A stretch of 64,000 nucleotides of DNA from Candidatus Borkfalkia ceftriaxoniphila (GTDB lineage: Bacteria; Bacillota; Clostridia; Christensenellales; Borkfalkiaceae). Shown piece by piece: positions 1 to 7,656 of this stretch (position 1 is the first letter of the stretch; every line of letters starts with the position of its first letter). Position numbers and translations under genes: made by a program. The notes below the pieces were generated by a model. It ran no database searches, had not been told where the DNA came from, and saw only the letters and a program-made list of their open reading frames with translations. Where the stretch lies: NCBI RefSeq assembly GCF_004134775.1, contig NZ_SDOZ01000002.1, forward strand, positions 367,740 to 431,739, read 5' to 3'.

Positions 1-1
1 G

Positions 2-889
2 TTTGCGCCCAATACCGTGTACCATATACTGAAAAATGAAAAGTATCTCGGCATTTACCGCAATAAAGGCGAAGAATACGACAATATCTATCCGCAAATC
101 GTACCGATTGAAATTTTCGATAAAGTACGGGCAAAAGTACAAAAGAACAAGTACGGCAAAAGGAGCGTACAGGTAACATACCTATTGCGCCATAAACTGA
201 AATGCGGATATTGCGGACACCCGATAAGCGCGGAAAGCGGTACTTCCTCAAACGGTGAAGTGATACACTACTACAAATGCCACGGCAGAAAAAAGTATCG
301 CAACGGTTGTGAAAAAACGGCATTACGCAAAGAGTTTTTGGAAAACTTTGTACTTGAAACTATCCTGCGCGAACTCTCCAAGCCCGATACAATGAACAAG
401 GTCGTTGACGGGCTTATGCAGATACAGGAAATGCAGAACAAAGAAAGCCCGATACTCAAAACATTGCTTTCGGAAAAGCGTCAGACGGAAACGGCATTGA
501 ACAACTTGATGTCCGCTATCGAACAGGGTATTATCTCCGCTACGACAAATAAGCGTTTGCACGAACTCGAAAACAAACTCACGGAACTCGAAAGAAATAT
601 ATTGATAGAACAGAGCAAAACAAAGATAACCCTATCCGAAGATAAGATACGGAAATATTACGAACAGGCTTTACTGAAAGAGCCGCAAATGCTGATAAAC
701 CTGCTTATAAAGCAAATCGTATTGTATAACGACAAAATGATAGTTTACTATAATAGCCCTATACAAACAAGCCCCGACGGAAACAGTCAGGGCTTTTCTT
801 TTTACGATGAAATTGCTTTCATGCCTTATATCATACAGAATAAACCTACACCCGCAATGCGCGCGATACGAGTGATCTTGACCGTATAA
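2..889 (+). CDS. Large serine recombinase, C-terminal part (5' end outside window)
   Basis: The frame is open at the left edge, so the catalytic resolvase domain lies outside the window. What remains begins inside the recombinase domain (HILKNEKYLGIYRNKG), followed by a recombinase zinc beta-ribbon with the pairs CGYC and CHGRKKYRNGC, then a long helical, probably coiled-coil stretch (about residues 130-220 of the visible part). This layout is typical of large serine integrases/transposases that move phages, ICEs or Tn-like elements. Such genes normally sit at one end of their element, so an element boundary may lie just to the right, between here and ssrA. Family call is firm; which element it belongs to cannot be seen. 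Confidence 0.85.
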   Translation, partial: FAPNTVYHILKNEKYLGIYRNKGEEYDNIYPQIVPIEIFDKVRAKVQKNKYGKRSVQVTYLLRHKLKCGYCGHPISAESGTSSNGEVIHYYKCHGRKKYRNGCEKTALRKEFLENFVLETILRELSKPDTMNKVVDGLMQIQEMQNKESPILKTLLSEKRQTETALNNLMSAIEQGIISATTNKRLHELENKLTELERNILIEQSKTKITLSEDKIRKYYEQALLKEPQMLINLLIKQIVLYNDKMIVYYNSPIQTSPDGNSQGFSFYDEIAFMPYIIQNKPTPAMRAIRVILTV

Positions 890-1078
890 GCGGCGGCTAT
901 TTATTCCACGGTGCTCTTGACGCGAGCCTCTCTCGGAGCGTGTTTGAGGGCAAATACGGGCGAAACCATGCAACCCCGCACCCTAAACAGGGTACGGGGT
1001 TTTGGTTTGCCTTCGGCGGAAACAGCCTAACACGCTCCGACTCGCGTCAAGAGCCTTTCGCGGCATAAACCGCCGCCG
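888..1078. repeat. Imperfect ~190-bp palindrome with three nested stems
   Basis: The arms match in inverted orientation. GCTCTTGACGCGAG at 913-926 pairs perfectly with 1041-1054, and TCGGAGCGTGTT at 933-944 pairs with 1029-1040; the left arm has six extra bases between the two blocks. The outer flanks are also related (GCGGCGG at about 890-896 and its complement near 1071-1078). The centre is a compact hairpin: CCCCG-c-ACCCT (974-984), loop AAAC, AGGGT-a-CGGGG (989-999). The region has no convincing ORF. It lies directly 3' of the recombinase gene and ends about 100 bp before the tmRNA terminator. It could be a MITE-like remnant, an element end, or a structured RNA. Confidence 0.75.
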
Positions 1079-1173
1079 CTCACCGTTACGGAGATTTACT
1101 CGACCGAAAGCATTGTGCGCCGTAAATTGCCGATTTCGAGCCTTAAACGCGATTAAACGGCTTTCCGCGGCAA

Positions 1174-1221
1174 AAGAAAAAACCTAAACCAAACACCTTT
1201 TTGAGATGTTCAATTTAGGTT
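1174..1221 (-). terminator. Intrinsic terminator of tmRNA
   Basis: Read on the minus strand, AACCTAAA (1221-1214) pairs with TTTAGGTT (1188-1181) around a ~25-nt loop and is followed by a run of U (complement of 1174-1180). It lies 6 bp beyond the encoded CCA of ssrA. Confidence 0.7.
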
Positions 1222-1226
1222 AAACG

Positions 1227-1577
1227 TGGTGGAGATGGCGGGATTTGAACCCGCGTCTTACCTGTTTTATTCACGCTTTCTACATACTTAGTTTGTCTTT
1301 GACCCTTGCCGCGCGTGAAAGGCAAACAGACGCGCGCGGCCGTGGACCGCTGAATACAGCGCACGCGTCACGGTCAAAACGCGTACAGCCGTTCCCTGTC
1401 TGAAAATGATGCCCGCCGCCTGCCGACAGGAAACAAGCGGAGAACATACGCTAATTAAGCAGCGTAAGCGAGACGATTATTGTCTGCGTTTAAATTTAAA
1501 GGTATCGTTTTAACGAAGCCGAATCCTTCGGTATGCTTACAATGAACGCCACAAGCAATCGAAACCAGTTCATCCCC
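1227..1577 (-). ncRNA. ssrA: Transfer-messenger RNA (tmRNA)
   Basis: The 5' end reads GGGGATGAACTGGTTTCGAT (1577 downward), the standard tmRNA start. The 3' end has a T-arm GCGGGTTCAAATCCCGC and an acceptor strand ending ATCTCCACCA, with CCA encoded at 1229-1227. The tag reading frame begins at the GCA resume codon at 1487 and stops with TAA at 1457-1455; it encodes ADNNRLAYAA. tmRNA rescues stalled ribosomes with SmpB, encoded 2.3 kb upstream on the same strand, and tags the protein for ClpXP and related proteases. The tag ends in YAA rather than the common LAA. Length about 351 nt, normal for the family. Confidence 0.95.
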
Positions 1578-1612
1578 ATGGCGCGGCGAAACCGCCGCTT
1601 CTTTACAATACT

Positions 1613-1641
1613 ATTATACTACGTTTCCGTGAAAAATGCAA
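1613..1641 (-). promoter_or_regulatory. ssrA promoter
   Basis: On the minus strand, -35 TTGCAT (1641-1636), a 17-bp spacer, and -10 TATAAT (1618-1613). The mature tmRNA 5' end is about 36 bp after the -10, so a short 5' precursor would be trimmed (RNase P in known systems). Confidence 0.75.
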
Positions 1642-1645
1642 CTTT

Positions 1646-2551
1646 TTAAAATTGAAAGGGCGTGACCTGATAGACGTAGTAGTTGAGCCAGTTGGTATAG
1701 AATAAGTTGGCTGCGCTCGTCCAGGTGACGTTGACCTTGCGGCGCTCTATATCCGCGAAATAATTGACGGGCGGCTTGATAGGCAGGCCGCGTTTCAAAT
1801 CGCGCTCATATTCGTTTTTGAGCGTGTCGCGGTCGTATTCCATGTGCCCCGTAAGGAAGATCTTTTTATTATCTCTGGATTTCGCGATGGACAGCCCCGT
1901 ATTTTCCGATTCGCTTAAAATAACGAGATCCTTCTCCTTTCTCACCTTTTCGATATCCACGGTGGTGTGGCGGGAATGCGGGATATAAAACACGTCGTCT
2001 ATGCCCTTCAAGAGCGGATCGTGCTGTTCCAAAACTTTTTTGTGCGGAAAGATCCCGAACAGTTTTTCGGGCAGCAGTTCCTTGTCGATGCCGTAATAAT
2101 GATACAGCGCCGCCTGCGCGCCCCAGCAGATGAAAATGGTGCTCGTCACGTTTTTGTCGGCGAAATCGAAAATTTGTTTCAACTCTTCCCAATAAAGAAC
2201 TTCTTCGAACGGCAGCGTTTCCACGGGCGCGCCCGTGACGATCATGCCGTCGAAATGTTTGTTTCGGATGTCGTCGAATTTTTTGTAAAAGCGGTCGAGA
2301 TGTGCCGCGGCGGTATTTTTACTCTTATAGGTATCGGTGTACAGGAGCGTGACGTTGACCTGCAAAGGCGAATTGGACAAAAGGCGCATAAACTGCGTTT
2401 CCGTTTCCACTTTCGTGGGCATGAGATTCAGAATAGCGATTTCAAGAGGACGGATATCCTGCTTGAACGCGCGTTCGTCGTGCATGACGAAAATATTTTC
2501 ACGTATCAGAGCTGAATAAGCGGGGATATCCTGCGGAATGACGATAGGCAT
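1646..2551 (-). CDS. metA: Homoserine O-acetyltransferase (MetA family)
   Basis: 301 residues, full length for MetA. The catalytic cysteine is in FICWGAQAALYHYYG, and the GHMEYD motif near residue 235 carries the catalytic His/Glu. The acyl-donor position reads GAPVE with Glu where E. coli has Gly; in Bacillus cereus MetA this Glu gives acetyl-CoA preference, so O-acetylhomoserine is the predicted product. The start chosen is the ATG at 2551, preceded by an AAGGAGG-like site; an upstream in-frame extension lacks family similarity. It follows metY by 20 bp and the product feeds MetY, so the two form a two-step direct sulfhydrylation route to homocysteine. Confidence 0.93.
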   Translation of the reverse strand: MPIVIPQDIPAYSALIRENIFVMHDERAFKQDIRPLEIAILNLMPTKVETETQFMRLLSNSPLQVNVTLLYTDTYKSKNTAAAHLDRFYKKFDDIRNKHFDGMIVTGAPVETLPFEEVLYWEELKQIFDFADKNVTSTIFICWGAQAALYHYYGIDKELLPEKLFGIFPHKKVLEQHDPLLKGIDDVFYIPHSRHTTVDIEKVRKEKDLVILSESENTGLSIAKSRDNKKIFLTGHMEYDRDTLKNEYERDLKRGLPIKPPVNYFADIERRKVNVTWTSAANLFYTNWLNYYVYQVTPFQF

Positions 2552-2571
2552 GTTTATGCGGCCTCCTTTGT

Positions 2572-3843
2572 TTAAATTTTTTGCAGAGCCTGTTTCAGAT
2601 CTTCGATGATGTCGTCGGGATTTTCGATTCCGACGGACAGACGGATGAGATTTTCGGGAACGCCAGCCGCGGCGAGTTCCTCTTTGGAAAGTTGCCTGTG
2701 CGTGGTCGAGGCGGGGTGCAAAACGCAACTTCTGGTATCCGCCACGTGCGTTTCCTGCGTGACCAGTCTGAGCGCTTCCATAAATTTCGCGGCATCCTTC
2801 ACGTTGCCTTTGACGCCGAAACTCAGCATGCCCCCCTGCCCGTCCGGCAGATATTTCCGCGCGAGCGCATGGTATTTGTTATTTTCCAGCGAGGGATGCA
2901 GCACCCAGTCGATCTTGTCGCTTTCGGAAAGGAATTTCGCAACTTTTGCCGCGTTCGACGAATGGCGCTCCATGCGCAGCGCCAGCGTGTCGCAGCCCAA
3001 AAAACTGATAAACGCATTCTGCGGGCTCATGATCGCACCCATGTCGCGCACCAACTGGGCGCGGCATTTGTTCGCAAAGGGTGCCGCGGGCAGATCGGCG
3101 TAGACCAGACCGTGATAACTCTCGTCGGGTTCGTTGAACGAAACGTAGCGGGGATTTCCCTTAAAACCGAAATTCCCGCCGTCCACGATGACGCCGCCGA
3201 GCGCCGCCGCGTGCCCGTCGAGATACTTGGAAGAGGAATGGATCACGATATTCGCGCCGAATTCGAAAGGACGGCAGAGCGCGGGCGTGGCGAGCGTGTT
3301 GTCCACAAAGAACAAAACGCCGTATTTTTCGGCGATTCCCGCAATTTTCCCGAAATCGAGCACCTTGATGGATGGATTGGCGACCGTTTCGGCGAAAATC
3401 ATTTTCGTCTTATCGTCGATGAGTTTTTCGATCTCTTCGGCGGGCGCGTCCACGTCGAAAAAGCGGCATTCGATGCCGAGTTTGGGCAGCGTGACGGCAA
3501 AGAGGTTGAAAGTGCCGCCGTAGATCGCGGAGGACGAAACGATGTTGTCGCCCGCGCCGCATACGGTGAATGCCGCGAGCGTGGTCGCGGACATGCCCGA
3601 GGCGCAGCCGATGGCGGCGACGCCACCTTCCAAAGCCGCCACTTTTCCCTCGAACGCCGCCACGGTGGGATTGGCAAGGCGGGTATAAAAATAGCCGTCG
3701 CTCTTCAAATCGAACAGATCCGCCATATCCTGCGTCTTTTCGTAAACGTAGGTCGTGCTCTGTACGACGGGCGGGATGCGCGATTCGCCCGTTTTCGGCT
3801 TGTAACCGCTCTGCACGCAGAGCGTATCGATTTTATAACTCAT
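2572..3843 (-). CDS. metY: O-acetylhomoserine sulfhydrylase (Cys/Met metabolism PLP enzyme)
   Basis: 423 residues, a PLP-dependent gamma-family enzyme. The start MSYKIDTLCVQSGYKP, the YTRLANPTV segment, GCASGMSATT and the PLP-lysine motif SSSKYLDGH are all characteristic of O-acetylhomoserine (thiol)-lyases. It makes homocysteine from O-acetylhomoserine and sulfide; methionine gamma-lyase is a less likely alternative given the adjacent metA. GAGG precedes the ATG by 8 bp. It begins 22 bp after smpB stops, so it is probably read from the rnr-smpB transcript; I see no room for a SAM riboswitch. Confidence 0.92.
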   Translation of the reverse strand: MSYKIDTLCVQSGYKPKTGESRIPPVVQSTTYVYEKTQDMADLFDLKSDGYFYTRLANPTVAAFEGKVAALEGGVAAIGCASGMSATTLAAFTVCGAGDNIVSSSAIYGGTFNLFAVTLPKLGIECRFFDVDAPAEEIEKLIDDKTKMIFAETVANPSIKVLDFGKIAGIAEKYGVLFFVDNTLATPALCRPFEFGANIVIHSSSKYLDGHAAALGGVIVDGGNFGFKGNPRYVSFNEPDESYHGLVYADLPAAPFANKCRAQLVRDMGAIMSPQNAFISFLGCDTLALRMERHSSNAAKVAKFLSESDKIDWVLHPSLENNKYHALARKYLPDGQGGMLSFGVKGNVKDAAKFMEALRLVTQETHVADTRSCVLHPASTTHRQLSKEELAAAGVPENLIRLSVGIENPDDIIEDLKQALQKI

Positions 3844-3865
3844 AAATTTTACCTCGCGTAAAAAA

Positions 3866-4318
3866 TTATTTCAGATATTCTTTGATTTGCCGCTCTTTTT
3901 CGCGGACGAGATCCTTTTCCTGCAACGATTTTTTCTTATCAAACGTGTGCTTGCCGCGGCAAAGCCCCACTTCCACCTTGACGAGCGCCTGCGAAAAATA
4001 AATTTTCAGCGGCACGAGCGTATAGCCCTTTTCGTTGACTTTGCCGGAAATTTTGGCGATCTCTTCCTTGTGCAGCAAAAGTTTTCGGTCGCGCCGCGAT
4101 TCGCGCGTGTTGAACGCGCCGCTCTTGTCGTACACGGCGATGTGCATATTCTTTAACAGCACTTCCCCGTTCCTGATAAAGCAGAACGAATCGGATAAAT
4201 TGCAGTTGTTTTTGCGCAGCGACTTGACCTCGCTGCCTTCCAGAACGACGCCCGCCTCATACCTGTCCTCGATGAAATACTCGAAGGACGCCGATTTATT
4301 AACGGATATGATTTTCAT
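3866..4318 (-). CDS. smpB: SsrA-binding protein SmpB
   Basis: 150 residues, usual length. Family motifs include the N-terminal beta-barrel part FEYFIEDRYEAGVVLEGSEVK, SLRKNNCNLSDSFC, the KLLLHKEEI segment and the basic C-terminal tail (KERQIKEYLK) that occupies the mRNA channel in known structures. It delivers Ala-tmRNA to stalled ribosomes. It follows rnr by 24 bp, and ssrA lies downstream beyond metY-metA, so protein, RNA and the associated nuclease are clustered. Confidence 0.96.
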   Translation of the reverse strand: MKIISVNKSASFEYFIEDRYEAGVVLEGSEVKSLRKNNCNLSDSFCFIRNGEVLLKNMHIAVYDKSGAFNTRESRRDRKLLLHKEEIAKISGKVNEKGYTLVPLKIYFSQALVKVEVGLCRGKHTFDKKKSLQEKDLVREKERQIKEYLK

Positions 4319-4342
4319 GATACACTCTCTATTATAGCACGT

Positions 4343-6418
4343 TCAGTTCTCGTCGGCAAGAACAAATTCGCATTTGCGCGTCCCGATATCCGCGGCGGCA
4401 ACTTTGATCTGAATGGGATCGCCGATTTTAAAGGAATGGGAAAGCCCTCTGAGCAAAAAGCGCTGTTCCACGAACACGTAATCGTCCTTGGGCAGATTTT
4501 CGATGCGGATAAGCCCCTCGATGGTGTTGGGAAGTTCCGCGAACACCCCGAACGAGGTCACGCCCGAAACGACGGCGGAAAAGGTTTCGCCGAGATGTTC
4601 GCGCATATACCAGGTCTTATATAGTTCGTCCACGTCGCGCTCGGCCTCGTCCGCCCGCCTTTCGCTCTCCGAACAGGAAAGCGCCGCGCCGTACACGAAC
4701 CGCGAAAAGGTATCCGCCGCCTCCGCCGCGCGCCCGTCCAAGACCATTTTGACGAGCCTGTGCACCAACAGGTCGGGATAGCGGCGTATGGGCGAAGTAA
4801 AATGGCAGTAACAAGAGGAAGCCAACCCGAAATGCCCGCTGTTTTCGGCGCTGTACCGCGCCTTGGACATGGAACGCAGCATCACGCGGTTGACCACGTG
4901 AAAGAGCGGACCGCCTTCCAGTTTATCCAGAATTTTGCCGTATTCGCCCGGGCGGACGTTGTCGGCGTGAAAATTCGCTTTGACGCCCAGTTCGGAAAGG
5001 TACGCCTTGAAAGATTCCGCCTTTTCCTCGCTCGGCTTTTCGTGCACGCGGTAGATGAAAGGCATTTCGAACCGTTCCATAAATTCCGCCACGGTTTCGT
5101 TTGCGAGGATCATAAATTCTTCGATGATCTTATGCGCGACCGTGCGCTCGTACTCTTTCACCGAAACGGCGCCGTCCTGCACCGTGACGGCAGCCTCTTT
5201 CACGTCGAGGTCGATACTGCCGCGCGATTTGCGCTTTTTCATGAGGATCTCGGCGAGTTGCCGCATTTCTTCGAGCATGGGGAGCAGAAATTCATATTTT
5301 TCCGACAGTTCCCGATCGCCTTCCAAAATTGCCGCCACGTTTTTATAAGTCATGCGCGCGGAAGAGCGGATCACGCCCGTCACGATCTCGCTGTCTTTGA
5401 CTTTGCCCTTTTCGTCGATCTTCATCAGACAAGAGAGCGTGCAGCGGTCTTCCCCCTCGTTCAAAGAACAGATGCCGTTGGAAAGTTCCTCGGGCAGCAT
5501 GGGGAGCACCCTGTCGGGGAAATAGACGCTCGTGCCGCGCTTGTAAGCCTCGGTATCCAGCGCACGGCCGCGGCTGACGTAGTGCGTGACGTCCGCGATA
5601 TGCACGCCGAGGCGATAGTATTTCCCTTCGCGCCAGACTTCCACCGCGTCGTCGAAATCGCGCGAATCGTCGCCGTCGATGGTGATGATCAGGCGGTCGC
5701 GGAAATCCCGCCGCCCGCCGACTTCGACCTTTTCCGCGGAAACGCGCTTTGCCTCGGCGAGCACTTTATGGGGGAATTCTTCCGCCAAATTTTTCGAACG
5801 GATGATGGCGTCCTCCTCGCAGGAAAGATCGCCGCTTTGCCCCAAAACCTCGGTAATTTCGCCCACGGGTTCGCCGCCCTCGGGATAATTCAGAATTTTG
5901 ATCAGAACCTTTTCGCCGCTGTACGCGCGCACTTTCGAGCCCGCCACGCGCACGTCGTTAAAAAAACGCCGCTCGTCGGGCTGTACGTACCCGCCCTTCT
6001 TTTCCTTGAAATAGGTACCCACGATCTCGGAATAGCCGCGGCTTACAATGCTGTAAACTTCTCCCTCGTCCCCGCGCTCGCCGCCCACGCAGCGGGCGAA
6101 CACGGTGTCGCCGTGCATGGCGCCGTGCAGGGAGCGGTGCGGAATGAACAGATCGCCCTCTTCGCGCACCAGAAAGGCAAAGCCGCGCTCGTTGCCGCGC
6201 AGCACGCCTTTGTACAGTCCGAGCGCCGCGGGCAGAACGTAGCGGTTTTTCTCGTCGCGGACGATCGCGCCCTCCTCTTCGAGAGAACGAAGGACGCGGT
6301 TTACCGCCTCACGCTCGCTCTTTTGCGTGACGCCCAAAAGCCGCGCGATCTCGCGCGCCGTCTTGTATGTGAATTCGCCCGAAGCGAATTTTTCTTCTAT
6401 CTGCTGTGCAGCGGTCAT
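4343..6418 (-). CDS. rnr: Ribonuclease R
   Basis: 691 residues. Order: N-terminal winged-helix (about 1-65), cold-shock OB domains (GLYKGVLRGNERGFAFL), the RNB catalytic domain (ITIDGDDSRDFDDAVEV with the metal-binding aspartates; SPIRRYPDLLVHR), and a C-terminal S1 domain (VSGVTSFGVFAELPNTIEGLI). It is a 3'-5' exonuclease for structured RNA and degrades tmRNA-released messages. The ATG at 6418 is chosen because AGGAGA lies 7 bp upstream; the longer frame would include this site. The secG-rnr-smpB order is conserved in Firmicutes. Confidence 0.95.
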   Translation of the reverse strand: MTAAQQIEEKFASGEFTYKTAREIARLLGVTQKSEREAVNRVLRSLEEEGAIVRDEKNRYVLPAALGLYKGVLRGNERGFAFLVREEGDLFIPHRSLHGAMHGDTVFARCVGGERGDEGEVYSIVSRGYSEIVGTYFKEKKGGYVQPDERRFFNDVRVAGSKVRAYSGEKVLIKILNYPEGGEPVGEITEVLGQSGDLSCEEDAIIRSKNLAEEFPHKVLAEAKRVSAEKVEVGGRRDFRDRLIITIDGDDSRDFDDAVEVWREGKYYRLGVHIADVTHYVSRGRALDTEAYKRGTSVYFPDRVLPMLPEELSNGICSLNEGEDRCTLSCLMKIDEKGKVKDSEIVTGVIRSSARMTYKNVAAILEGDRELSEKYEFLLPMLEEMRQLAEILMKKRKSRGSIDLDVKEAAVTVQDGAVSVKEYERTVAHKIIEEFMILANETVAEFMERFEMPFIYRVHEKPSEEKAESFKAYLSELGVKANFHADNVRPGEYGKILDKLEGGPLFHVVNRVMLRSMSKARYSAENSGHFGLASSCYCHFTSPIRRYPDLLVHRLVKMVLDGRAAEAADTFSRFVYGAALSCSESERRADEAERDVDELYKTWYMREHLGETFSAVVSGVTSFGVFAELPNTIEGLIRIENLPKDDYVFVEQRFLLRGLSHSFKIGDPIQIKVAAADIGTRKCEFVLADEN

Positions 6419-6440
6419 AAATTCTCCTGAAAATGCCAAT

Positions 6441-6473
6441 AAAAAAGACGGCTACTTACACAAAATAGCCGTC
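6441..6473 (-). terminator. Terminator between secG and rnr
   Basis: GACGGCTA (6473-6466 on the minus strand) pairs with TAGCCGTC (6454-6447), followed by TTTTTT (complement of 6441-6446). It sits 18 bp after the secG stop and before rnr, so rnr depends on read-through or a local promoter. Confidence 0.75.
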
Positions 6474-6490
6474 CTGTCGTTTTTTTGATC

Positions 6491-6817
6491 CTAAACGCCC
6501 CAAATGCCGTCCAACTGCAAGATAAAGAAGACGATCGCCATGACCGCGAGCGCGATCAGGGAGATGACTGTCCATTTCTTCATTTTGCTCTCGAAAGATT
6601 TGGACTTATTTTTGCCGAAAAACGTTTCGCTGGAACCGCCCAATGCGTCGATTCCCGTGGAGTTGCCCGGCTGGAACAAGATCACAACCACCGCGAACAC
6701 CGCGCAGACGAGCATTAAAAGCAATAAAACAAGACAAATTATTCTGTATAAGGTATAGACGCTATCGTTTGCCAAAGGCGCAAGCAGATAACCCATCATC
6801 GACATCATTTTCGACAT
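6491..6817 (-). CDS. secG: Preprotein translocase subunit SecG
   Basis: 108 residues with two membrane segments: about 23-48 (YRIICLVLLLLMLVCAVFAV) and 82-102 (VISLIALAVMAIVFFILQL). Between them are the family features VILFQPGNSTGIDALGGSSETFFGKNKS. It is an accessory subunit of the SecYEG channel. The N-terminus is somewhat extended (MSKMMSMMGYLLAPL). A strong promoter lies directly upstream, and secG precedes rnr-smpB as in Bacillus subtilis. Confidence 0.92.
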   Translation of the reverse strand: MSKMMSMMGYLLAPLANDSVYTLYRIICLVLLLLMLVCAVFAVVVILFQPGNSTGIDALGGSSETFFGKNKSKSFESKMKKWTVISLIALAVMAIVFFILQLDGIWGV

Positions 6818-6861
6818 CCGTATATCACTCCAAAGTTTTTCTTTACATTAAATGCTTGGAT

Positions 6862-6890
6862 ATTATACCATACTCCGCGGTATTTATCAA
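6862..6890 (-). promoter_or_regulatory. secG promoter
   Basis: Minus strand: -35 TTGATA (6890-6885), 17-bp spacer, -10 TATAAT (6867-6862). Near consensus; transcription would start about 38 bp before the secG ATG. Confidence 0.8.
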
Positions 6891-6944
6891 CTCTTTTTAC
6901 AGCCGTTCCGAAATTTTTCGGAAAAAAATGGCGTAAATCGTATC

Positions 6945-7655
6945 TTATCCGCGCCGTCGGATCCTCTTTACGTTGGCGTTCATCAGACGCCTGCCGACAT
7001 GCCGGTAAAAAAACGCCGCCGCGCCCGACAGATCCTGCCCGTGCGCACGATAAAACTCGTCCGGGGAAGAATAGATCCCCAGATCGCGCACGATCCCTTC
7101 GCTCTGGATATAGGTGCCCTCGCCCGCCCATTCGACGGCGGGGTTTTGAAGATCTTTCACCGCCGCGCCGTAGCCGCAGAACGCTCCCGCGTCGGGGAAT
7201 TTCTTTTGCAGGCTGCCGAGGTATTTTTCATCGAGGATGAACGCTTCCAACTCCGTCCATTTGCCGCCGAAACAGACCTCCACCCAACTGTGCAAGATCT
7301 CGCGGGGCGCCTTTTCGTAGACAATCCCCGTCATGGCGCCCTTCTGCAATTTCTTGTCGATGGTAAACCCGTGCAGACGGCAGGGAATCCCGTCGGCGCG
7401 CAGCAGCGCCATAAACAGGGTGCCCTTTGTATTGCATTGGCCGTACCCGTCCGAAAGCACGCGGGACGCGGGAAGATCGTCGCGGACGTTATAACCGAAC
7501 AGGATCTCGTTGCGTACGAAATCATAGATCTCACGGATGCGCTGAAACTCGTCGAGCATTTTCCACCCGCGGTTTTCGATGAGTTTTTCGATGGGTTTTG
7601 CGGAATAGTCCAAAAGGGGCGTTTCGCGCAAAAATTCCAAAAGTTCTGCGCGCAT
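6945..7655 (-). CDS. Transglutaminase-like domain protein
   Basis: 236 residues, cytosolic by sequence (no signal or membrane segment). A transglutaminase-like core carries the probable catalytic Cys in GYGQCNTKGTLFMALLR and His in HSWVEV, with the ELEAFILD segment supplying a downstream acid. Such proteins are usually thiol hydrolases or peptidases; the substrate cannot be read. Its start codon is 1 bp from the gpmI stop, so it is translated from the gpmI message. A bias to basic residues at the C-terminus (RLMNANVKRIRRRG) is visible. Confidence 0.75.
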   Translation of the reverse strand: MRAELLEFLRETPLLDYSAKPIEKLIENRGWKMLDEFQRIREIYDFVRNEILFGYNVRDDLPASRVLSDGYGQCNTKGTLFMALLRADGIPCRLHGFTIDKKLQKGAMTGIVYEKAPREILHSWVEVCFGGKWTELEAFILDEKYLGSLQKKFPDAGAFCGYGAAVKDLQNPAVEWAGEGTYIQSEGIVRDLGIYSSPDEFYRAHGQDLSGAAAFFYRHVGRRLMNANVKRIRRRG

Positions 7656-7656
7656 A

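Noticed and set aside
1002..1187. 61-codon ORF in the palindrome region
   Set aside because: Arg-rich, no RBS, crosses the inverted repeat and runs into the tmRNA terminator.
2581..3861. 426-codon plus-strand ORF opposite metY
   Set aside because: Antisense shadow of a well-conserved PLP enzyme; R/F/H-rich composition.
3844..3865. SAM or T-box riboswitch in front of metY
   Set aside because: Only 22 bp separate smpB and metY, too short for any such aptamer.
4760..6430. 556-codon plus-strand ORF opposite rnr
   Set aside because: Shadow of RNase R; no RBS or recognisable domain.
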